NCBI GenBank assembly: GCA_022266195.1 | Contig: WHVY01000005.1 | Coordinates: 2,914,001 to 2,978,000, forward strand | Source: Tetranychus cinnabarinus | Taxonomy: Eukaryota; Arthropoda; Arachnida; Trombidiformes; Tetranychidae | Reading direction: 5' to 3' | DNA: 64,000 nt | Position numbers and translations under genes: made by a program | Shown: one piece after another, positions 35,823 to 44,900 of the stretch | How the letters are laid out: the number at the start of each line of letters is the position of its first letter | How positions within the stretch are numbered: position 1 is the stretch's first letter | Notes under the pieces: model-generated | Database searches by the model: none | Told to the model about the DNA's origin: nothing | Seen by the model: only the letters and a program-made list of their open reading frames with translations

Positions 35823-36782
35823 ATGACTAATCTTTTTAGTTTGTGCCTCAAAATACAAAGTGAGGAAGCCGCTAAAGCATTTTGTATTGAAAAAGGCTTG
35901 GTCAAAATGACCTCGTTTTGTACTGACCACGAAAAGGACACACGTTGGGTGGATGGACCTTTGTTTGGTTATTTTGTTTGCAAAACAAAAGTCAAGGGTC
36001 GTGAGTACATCCACAAACGTGCAGCTGCTAAGAACACATGGTTCGAACAGTTGCGCTGTGACATCAGGCAAAGAATTATTATTACTTATTGCTTTGCAAA
36101 TAATTTTAGTTTCGAGCAAACAATCAATGAATCTTCGATTCTTCAAGGCTCGCGAGTATCACGCGAAACTGTTTCTGATACATTTAGTTATTGTCGAGAG
36201 GTAACCATGGCTGCTCTCGATGAATTATATGAAGCGTCTGGTAAGATTGGAGGTCCTGGTATTATCGTCGAGATCGACGAAACGAAAATCGGAAAAAGAA
36301 AGTATAATAGAGGACGGATGGTGGAGGGTAATTGGATAATCGGAATGATTGAGAGAGGTAATACTGGCTATCGCTTGGAAATTTGTCCTAACAATGAGCG
36401 AAGTGCAGAAAGTTTGGTGCCTCTGATTCTTAAGCATGTGGAAATTGGCACAGAGATCCACACAGATCTTTGGCGAGGTTATTTGAGCCTGGAAAGTCAC
36501 GGATATATTCATAAAACTGTGAATCATTCCGAAAATTTTGTGGACCCGAATACCGGAGCTTACACACAAAATATAGAATCAAGTTGGCGGTCACTTAAAA
36601 GATCAATTGGACGAGGAGGCATAATGCAACAGAATCTAGATCTTCATTTATGTGAATTTCTCTGGAAAAGAGAAATGAAAAAGAAAAATTCTGACAAATT
36701 TGAGAATTTGCTAAAAAATATCAAAAAAATTTACCCGGGAGCTCCACAGAGACCCTTAACTGATTCTAACGATTCAGATTGA
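35823..36782 (+). CDS. Merlin transposase (ISXO2-like DDE domain), 319 aa
   Basis: The ORF starts at ATG 35823 and ends TGA 36782 with no break. An N-terminal region (about 1-135) has HTH-like character, including RVSRETVSDTFSYCR at 111-125. The catalytic ISXO2/IS1595-like domain follows: IDETKIGKRKYNRGR (Asp152), HTDLWRGY (Asp215), VNHSENFVDPNTGAYTQN and NIESSWRSLKR (Glu252), giving a complete DDE set. The G-R-x-x-x-G-N-W-I-I-G and TQNIESSW motifs are typical of Merlin. The C-terminus is Lys-rich and then acidic. An AATAAA follows at about 36806. The intact frame and matching TSD suggest recent insertion, so the protein may still be active. Confidence 0.93.
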   Translation: MTNLFSLCLKIQSEEAAKAFCIEKGLVKMTSFCTDHEKDTRWVDGPLFGYFVCKTKVKGREYIHKRAAAKNTWFEQLRCDIRQRIIITYCFANNFSFEQTINESSILQGSRVSRETVSDTFSYCREVTMAALDELYEASGKIGGPGIIVEIDETKIGKRKYNRGRMVEGNWIIGMIERGNTGYRLEICPNNERSAESLVPLILKHVEIGTEIHTDLWRGYLSLESHGYIHKTVNHSENFVDPNTGAYTQNIESSWRSLKRSIGRGGIMQQNLDLHLCEFLWKREMKKKNSDKFENLLKNIKKIYPGAPQRPLTDSNDSD

Positions 36783-37098
36783 TATCAACATTTTCATTGA
36801 AAGTTAATAAAAATATTTGATCAAAATTTTTGTGTTTTTTTTTCTTAAGCTTTTTTGATTAGCTTTTTTTTGTAGTTTGCCTTTCAGTCATTCGTTTTGC
36901 GGAACAGAGAAACAAAATTTCATAATACATGATTAGTTAGTTGCAACTTTTGTTCTCGCTTACTTAGGATACATCCACCTCTCGTCTGCCTTCAATTAGT
37001 CTGCTTAGAGAAAGGTTCAAACGCTTTCAGCTCTAGACAAGGCTCGAACTCTGGTCAACCTGATAAGTTGCAAACGGTCTACATTTCATTTCATCGTT

Positions 37099-37704
37099 GG
37101 TTAGGTTAGGTTAGGTTAGGTTAGGTTAGGTTAGGTTAGGTTAGGTTAGGTTAGGTTAGGTTAGGTTAGGTTAGGTTAGGTTAGGTTAGGTTAGGTTAGG
37201 TTAGGTTAGGTTAGGTTAGGTTAGGTTAGGTTAGGTTAGGTTAGGTTAGGTTAGGTTAGGTTAGGTTAGGTTAGGTTAGGTTAGGTTAGGTTAGGTTAGG
37301 TTAGGTTAGGTTAGGTTAGGTTAGGTTAGGTTAGGTTAGGTTAGGTTAGGTTAGGTTAGGTTAGGTTAGGTTAGGTTAGGTTAGGTTAGGTTAGGTTAGG
37401 TTAGGTTAGGTTAGGTTAGGTTAGGTTAGGTTAGGTTAGGTTAGGTTAGGTTAGGTTAGGTTAGGTTAGGTTAGGTTAGGTTAGGTTAGGTTAGGTTAGG
37501 TTAGGTTAGGTTAGGTTAGGTTAGGTTAGGTTAGGTTAGGTTAGGTTAGGTTAGGTTAGGTTAGGTTAGGTTAGGTTAGGTTAGGTTAGGTTAGGTTAGG
37601 TTAGGTTAGGTTAGGTTAGGTTAGGTTAGGTTAGGTTAGGTTAGGTTAGGTTAGGTTAGGTTAGGTTAGGTTAGGTTAGGTTAGGTTAGGTTAGGTTAGG
37701 TTAG
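37099..37704 (+). repeat. (TTAGG)n telomere-type array inside the Merlin element
   Basis: About 120 head-to-tail TTAGG units, with no variant unit seen from 37101 to 37704. TTAGG is the ancestral arthropod telomere repeat. Here it is interstitial: it is flanked by transposon sequence on both sides and lies between the transposase 3' flank and the right TIR. The left side of the element has a short, degenerate CCTAA tract at 35500-35586 in the mirrored position, so the array probably grew from a small subterminal repeat. Confidence 0.97.
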
Positions 37705-37716
37705 ACTTCGACGGGC

Positions 37717-38139
37717 TAGCACGCATATCTGTATTAAAAATTCTCTATCATAATGCACACAATTTTATGAGCATTGTAATGGAAATAATCATATAATTCG
37801 AGTTAGATCATATCTTTGTTATTAGAAAAAAATCATTTTTTGCGTTTCGTCATGTTAGCGTACATGGAATCAAGTCGTCATAGTTCGCATATTTGAGAGC
37901 AAATTTTTTTCTCTCAATACACTCCTTACTGGGCTTATAGTAATGAAAATAACGATGAAAAATGAAATTTCATTTTCCCATAGCCGCCCATGTTAATTTT
38001 CAACTTTGCGAAGCGATTGTGCGCAGACGCAAAGTTTGCGCAAAAAATGGTTTTGATTTTCGAAAAGTTCATCATCCAAAGTACCTTGGCTGTGATCCAG
38101 ACTAAAATCCGCCCGGGTCCCTTAATCGGAACCTTCTCC
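37717..38139 (-). repeat. Merlin right terminal inverted repeat
   Basis: Inverted partner of 34971-35389. It starts at TAGCACGCATATCTGTATTA, immediately after the TTAGG array and a 12-bp junction. Confidence 0.9.
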
Positions 38140-38148
38140 TTTACGTTC

Positions 38149-40726
38149 ATTTGGACTTGTTTTTATTGAAAACATTTACAAGGTTAACTTGAATGGCAAG
38201 AGTATAACTGGAAGTGATAAATACTTTACAGTGATGATGATTCCCTATTTAGCTTGTTGTTGGAATTACTTATCCAGATGAAAATAGTTTCAGGCATTTT
38301 CAGCTTTTGTAAGCGTGTAAACATTTTCATGACGAATTGTTTCCTTCATTCATCTGGAGGAAAATATGTTGATAAGGAAAATACAATGTTTTCTTTCAAC
38401 TTGTTAAAAATCTAATTCCATTTCTACTCATTCCATAATATTAATGGTCAGGCAGTTTCAGTAACCACCTCAAGTACCTCATGATGCATTGAATATTCCT
38501 GAAAATGAAACAAGTTTTGCTAACGAGAAAAGATTAATTTCTTCAGATAACCGTGAAATCTCTTGACGATATTATTTTTACAAGATGATAGACTTTTCAA
38601 TTAACCAAAGTAAATTGACTATAATGGTTATTAATTATCGTAAATACTGAATGATGAAAATCATCAAAGTTGCTATTAAACCATTCTTGGATTCTTAGAC
38701 TGGCCCATGAAAAGAAATTGCGAAAAATTCGAAATGAAATGGATCAGAGATAAGTTGCAAAATTCAAGTAAATAAAGGTTAAGTTTCGTAAAATGAGACG
38801 ATAAATTTCAAAACACATTCTATCTTCAGTTCAAGTTTTGATGTTTTTTTCGCTGAAGAATGAATTCCAAGATTGTCAGATAATGATGAAAATGTTAACG
38901 ATATTTTCTTCTCGTCTGTTTTTTCAATGAATAAAATTTAAAAAGTGATGAAAGAATAAGTTGTTGAATCTGATGAGAAGTGCAAATTTGAAACAAAATG
39001 AGCCTGTCAACATTCAAAAAGGTTATACACTTTTCCATTACTTTTTTGTTCTCAAAGTGATAGGGAAATGAAGAGCGGAAAAATGCTCAACAAACTAGCT
39101 AAACTTTTTTTTCTTGTACTCATGGAGGAAAAAAATGTTCATCTCACAAATGATGTGGATGCTCGGTAAAACACTTAAGGCAATCCCATTCAACAGCAAA
39201 ACTTTTACAGGATCAGAGATAAACTGTTAAAACATTTTCATCCAACAGATACTTCTTTAAGTCAACCTCAATTGACTTTTAAAAGTTTTATTATTATCAT
39301 TATTTTTATCACTTTTCCGTACCAAGAGTTTCATCGACTTGAAATTTGTTATTTTTACTTGAGCCAACTTGGGTTAACGATGGTAAAGATAACGAGTACT
39401 TTATTGATGGAACCAGAAAAGTAATTTTGAGAAAAACGTTAAGTTCGAAGGAAAACCTGACAAGCATGTGACTCGTCAATTGTTCAGTTATTTATGATAA
39501 GAAAACTGCAAAAATCTTCGAGTTTCATCCAATCATGATTTACATGGAATCGATTAATTGGACAAAACTGTTGAAATGAAAAATTGTATTTTGACAAAAA
39601 ATGCAACCGCAAAAGTGTTAAAGTCAATTGAATTTTATGGATTCGAAGTTTCGAGTTTAATCAACTGAAAGACAATACTTTTGCAATTCGATTCGTTTCA
39701 TTGGTTTGAACAATTTTGTTGATTGTTCGAGGTTTATTGAGTCTGATTAATTGAGAATTAAAGGTTTACTAACAGCCTACTCAAAGTGGAAGAAATTGTA
39801 TTTCGAAACTTTTAAAAAATTTGAAACTCTATTCAATTAACCGAGTTAAATTTAATCATTTTTTTAATAGTTGGTTGAGAGAAATTTAAATTTCATGTTT
39901 ATCATCATTTTTTTGAATGCAATTAGTTTTTTCTTGGTGCGTTAAATGTGACGGAATTACATTTTTGGGTTGCGAGATTAGAGTAAATCTTATTCTTGAT
40001 TGTCAACAGGTATTAACACAGGATTGAATATGCATGCGACTAAATCCTTATTCAACTGAATTTTCCGTTTAACATTCAAAGCATTCTTAAAGTGATAATA
40101 GGCTTTTTGAGTTGATGACTATGAATATTGTTGAGATCAACATTGGGTTCAAAGTCATTTTGGGAATAAGGTTGAAAAGAAATTTGTAATTCACAAATTT
40201 GCTAATGAATAAAACAAATTAGTAAATTTCTCGTGGAAAATATTCAACTGGAAAGAATGTTTACATTTTCTAAGAAATGTTATGCTGAAGCACCTGAGAA
40301 TTAATAAGTTGAATAAGAAGAGGAAAATCTTGAAATGAGTAAAATTGAAGCTCGAAGTTGACTCAAGTTGAGTCTGGTTTGCAATTGAAGTAGGCTAAGA
40401 GTAAGATAATACATGAAATAGAATGCAGTTTATCATTTCTCAGGTTTCATTTGATGATGGATTGCAAAAGGCAAGAACGTTTCAACAATGAATAAGAAAC
40501 TGAAATGATAAAATGTCAGGATAGAAGAAAAATTGTTGAGCAAAAAATAAAAGTTGGCGATAGAAGAAAGGAAAAGGTGAAGAAACGATGAAAAAAAGGA
40601 TGAAACAAAGATACATGAAGAAAAGAAGAAAAAACAGGTAAAAAAGGTGTGATGGTAAAGAGTAGGAAAAGTGGAATAAGAAGAGGAGAAAAAAAGAAAC
40701 GAAAAGAATGAGGAAAATCAACTTAC
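38149..40726. other. Intron sequence after the Merlin element
   Basis: AT-rich. No supported gene or repeat. Confidence 0.5.
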
Positions 40727-40909
40727 GTGGTTGGATTCCCTGATCTTTTTTCTCCTGCCAGTTGCCATACTCGATGGGTTTACCATCCTCACGACGCCAA
40801 GTTATCCTTGGCAATGGGTAGCCTCGAGCTCGACAGGTTAACGTTGCATTACTGTTCTCACGTCTCATCACATCGACACTTGTTTCCGCCGTTAATATAC
40901 GAGGAGGAA
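40727..40909 (-). CDS. DIP/lachesin-like gene, exon encoding first part of Ig2
   Basis: The acceptor is TTTCCAG|TTCCTCC at 40911-40910 and the donor is CAACCAC|GTAAGTT at 40727/40726. Phase is 1 in and 1 out. It reads VPPRILTAETSVDVMRRE, then NSNATLTCRARGYPLP, RITWRRED and GNWQEKKDQGIQP. It carries the first Ig2 cysteine (LTC), the structural tryptophan (ITWRRE) and a sequon (NAT). This corresponds to the family's VPPxI linker and second Ig domain. The downstream intron (20793-40726) is about 19.9 kb and contains the Merlin transposon and the large palindrome. Confidence 0.92.
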
Positions 40910-41510
40910 CTGGAAATTAGAATAGGTAAACGTGTTGCAGAAGAAACAAGAGAAAAGTGGAAAAAAGTTAAGGCAAAAGAGAAAAGCAAATTAGTCAAAC
41001 TTGATTGCAACAGAAGGTATCTGGCAAGGTTATCAGTGAACGGATAAGCAGCATCACTGCAACGTGATAATTGTATTGACGAGATAACATGAGAAAAAAA
41101 TCGAGCTCGAAGACAAGCTTGTGTAGTGTGTAATCAAAATTTAATCAATGCCTAATCATTTTGGACTCTTTGTCAAGATCTTGATGTGCATCTGATGAGA
41201 TGGCTAAAAAAAGTAACAACTTTATGCAAAAAATGATAATTCAAGATTAAACTCTGTTCATGATGCAACAAGACCTGTAAATTATCTAAAAACAAAAATC
41301 TCATGAACTTTATACTTTTTTCGCTTATCTTATCTTATTTTTTTGTTTAGTTTATTATTTTTTCCAAGTCATTTCATCTCTTTTGATTTTGAAAATTCGA
41401 CTTGAAAAGTGCCAAATTGCAATCAGCTTTGGTTTGTTTGTGCAAAAAGCTTGACAATGAATAGCTGCAAATTGATTCGAAGAGAGATGAAAAAAAAGTT
41501 CCATGAAAAG

Positions 41511-41942
41511 TGAACTGTTCCCTTCTTTAAAAATTTACCCATTTCCATACTTAACTCAAATTCAACTTCTTTTCTCATCCTCAGTTAACGTAAAACTCAA
41601 AATTATTTTCAGTACTCAAATTTAGTACTAAATTTTAGTACTTGAAGTTAGTACTAAGAATTAGTACTAACTTTTAGCCCTTAAGGTAAGCACCTAGAAT
41701 TAGTGCTTAAATCTGTTTGAAACAATCCTTTTTAATCTTTTGACCCTTCTGTTGACACCTGGTCAGTCTATCCTAACTATTTCCTCTATTTCCTTTCCAA
41801 CCCAATAAAAGACAATGAGAATCCTCCAGTAAGGGGAGAATGTGTTTTGACTTTAACCTGACACTTAGCTTTCAATAATTTTCTGTAGACCCTTTTTTGT
41901 TTTAAATAAAGTTTTTTCCCTTTTCAAATTGAGAAGTCTACA
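41511..41942 (+). repeat. 5' LTR of the Gypsy element (432 bp)
   Basis: TG...CA termini. It contains a stretch (about 41611-41710) of repeated AGTACT-centred units (TTTAGTACTAAATTTTAGTA). It carries 34 bp that the 3' LTR lacks, bounded by TTAAC direct repeats. Confidence 0.93.
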
Positions 41943-41962
41943 ATTTTGGCGTGAACGACAGG
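41943..41962 (+). promoter_or_regulatory. Candidate primer-binding region of the Gypsy element
   Basis: The sequence right after the 5' LTR, ATTTTGGCGTGAACGACAGG, includes TTGGCG, which is the usual type of tRNA-complementary start. I cannot name the tRNA. Confidence 0.4.
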
Positions 41963-41971
41963 ATCGCTAAG

Positions 41972-44900
41972 ATGTCAACTAAGTTTCAATTCTATTTTCA
42001 ACGTGCTGAAAATCAGCAAGTGCATCTTGTGAAATATAAAGTTCATTCAGAAAACGAATGGGTCATGGTTGATCCGCAACATCGACTCATTTCTTCTCAT
42101 CAAGTGATAGTTTCAAAGCCCTCCGTAGCGTCCGCTCTTGAAAACTTCACTAGACATCGAACTCTGACCGTCCAACTTACTCAAGACGAATCAACACCTT
42201 ATGTTAATTGTGAATTTGGTAGTGTGCTTAGTGATGAAGGTGATGTACAGCAAATGTCTGACAACTCCGAGAGCATTCTGACTTCTGCATCGACAAGTTC
42301 CAATCAAGACTCAGTTGTGTTACAAGCAGTGAGAGAGATGATGAGAGCTCAACAAGAAATGTTTTTCAACACTTTTCAATGTTTCCAAGATTCAATTCGA
42401 CCTCTGGTCAATCAAAAAGTGCAACGCATGGAAATCTCTAAGTTCGATGGCAAGACAGAAGATGCAAAGACTTGGCTATCAACATATGAAAAGATGTGTG
42501 AGCACAATAACTGGGTTCTAGATAAAGCCAAGATAAATGGTCTTAAATCCAACTTCGAAGGAAATGCACTTAAATGGTTTAATAGCATGATCCGTGATAA
42601 CGTTCCTGAGGACTGGGAACAATGGAAATCTTCTTTTTTACGGTCATTTGGTCAAAACCGAGTCAGCTCAGCCAGTCTTGCTCTTAAATGGGAGTACCGT
42701 AGTGGCGATATTTTTGATTATTACTACGACAAGCAAAGGTTAATTCAACTAGCTTTCCCTGATTTGGATGAGTACAACTTTGTAACTATGGTACTATTGG
42801 GGCTGCCTGATGATATTCAGAATCAACTTTCCAATCGTCAACTTCGAACCAAACAGGAATTAAGAGAAGCTCTGGAGATGATTAAACCTGCAAAAAGTGG
42901 TAAGCTGAATCATTCTAATAGCAAGAATCAATTTAGACCAAACCCTAAGACTAACACTAACTATAATACTAAACCAAAACAACAATCAGATAGTTTTGTC
43001 GCTCTAACCGAGAACCAAACTAAAAACCCAACTGATACTCTTGATGTAATCGAAAATTCATTAGACATGACTGAAATAAGTACTAAAAATGAGTGCTTAG
43101 AAAAAGAGCTAAAAATTAGTACTAAAAATGAGTGCTTAGAAAAAGAGCTAAAAATTAGTACTAAAAATGAGTGCTTAGAAAAAGAGCTAAAAATTAGTAC
43201 TAAAAATGAGTGCTTAGGAAAAGTACTGAAATTTAGTACTGAAAATAAATCAAATTGTTCTGAATCTTCAGATGCTTTCAATTGCTCAAGTTTAGAACCT
43301 AAAACTGAAATAGTTGTTAATGGTATACCTTTACAATGTGTACTTGATTCTGGTTCTGACAGAAGCTTCATTAGATCAAAGATTGCCTATGAAAATAATT
43401 GGAATCTTTTTGATGAATTTGCAACCATAAGACAAATAAATGGTGACTCTTTCAATTCAAATAAAGTTTGTAAAACGGACATTGAATTCAAAGGTAGATT
43501 TGCTAATGTAACCTTTTCACTTCTGGATACCCTACCATTTCCAATAATTCTAGGATATTCGGATCTCAAACGTCTAGGGATAGAACTTTGCCAGGTTGAC
43601 AAAGATGCTTTCTTTTCTTGTCCATCTATCAAAGACACAAATGATGTTAAAGTAATGTTTCCAAAACTTTGCTCTCCTTTATTACCAGAATCCAACAATT
43701 TTGTTGAATTCAAGTTGAGAGAAAATCATGAAATTGTTAGGCGAAAACCTTATCCAATGTCAGCAAATAAATTAGCATTCGCCCGAGATAAAATAAAAGA
43801 ACTACTAAGTAAGAAAATTATCACAAATTCTAACTCTAGCTATGCATCACCTGTTACTTTTGCTCCAAAAGAAAATGGTGATCTCCGTTTCTGCATAGAT
43901 TATCGAGATATAAATAAACAGACAGATTTAGATCCGTTTCCTTTCCCTCTCATTGACGATATCATTTCTCTTTTTGGTGGCTGCTCTTTCTTTTCAAAAA
44001 TTGACTTAAAAGATGGGTTTTGGCAATTGCCTTTAACTAAAGAGACCAGAAAATTCACTGCATTTGTTACACCTTTTGGGCATTACGAATGGACTCGTCT
44101 TCCATTCGGATGGAAAAATAGCCCTTCATTGTTCCAAAGACACATGAATACAATTCTTTCAGATTTAATTGAGACTGGTAAAGTATGTGTGTACATCGAT
44201 GATATCTGTTTGGGTAGTCGATCCGCAGAGGAATGTCAAAAACTAACATATCAAGTTTTAACTAGATTAGATAAAGCCAATATGGTTATCAATGTTGAAA
44301 AATCTGAATTTGTTAAGCCATCAGTAAAATTTCTAGGTCGAATAATCGACGGAAATACCAAAACTACCAAGCAAGAATCTATCGAAAAAGTACGCAATAT
44401 GCTTCCTCCTCATGACCTCCATTCACTTAGACAGTTTACTGGATTGACAGGTCATTTTAGGGCATTCATCGAAAATTATGCTTCAATTGTAAGACCTTTA
44501 GATAGATTGAAAGGTAAAGATGTACCATTTGTATGGACTGAAAATTGCCAACAAGCATTTGACCGTTTGAAAGAACTCATAACTTCAAACCCTGTTTTAA
44601 ATTTACCAGATCTGAATTTACCATTTGAATTATGCACAGATGCATGTGGTCTGGGTTCAGGCTCTGTTCTCTACCAAAGAGACATTAAGAGACCAAGAAA
44701 CCAACAACTTCGTGTTATTGGTTATCAATCTTATACTTTCAACAAACAAGAATTAAATTATTCCATTACTGAAAAGGAAGCATTAGCAGTCATCAAGGCC
44801 ATAAAGCACTTTAAATCTTATCTTGAAGGGCGCTCTTTCATTGTTCACACCGATCATTCTGCATTAGCTTATTTAATGGAGCTTAAAGAACCTAAAGGTA

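Larger units (their letters stand above)
34971..38139 (+). mobile_element. Merlin-type DNA transposon (IS1595/ISXO2-like), 3169 bp, complete
   Basis: The terminal ends are GGCTGAAGTTCCGATTAAGG (34971) and, inverted, GGAGAAGGTTCCGATTAAGG (38139). A perfect 9-bp target-site duplication TTTACGTTC lies at 34962-34970 and 38140-38148. The long terminal inverted repeats run 34971-35389 and 37717-38139, about 420 bp each, diverged by substitutions. A full-length transposase ORF lies between them. Known: Merlin elements make 8-9 bp duplications and encode a DDE transposase related to bacterial IS1595. Subterminal inverted telomere-like tracts (short CCTAA on the left, about 600 bp of TTAGG on the right) are an oddity of this copy. 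It lies in an intron of the Ig gene. Confidence 0.93.

Noticed and set aside
35754..36146. 130-residue minus-strand frame and others overlapping the transposase
   Set aside because: Shadow frames of the Merlin transposase gene.
37099..37704. A true chromosome end or telomere
   Set aside because: Unique transposon sequence continues on both sides, followed by normal intron and Ig exons, so the array is interstitial.
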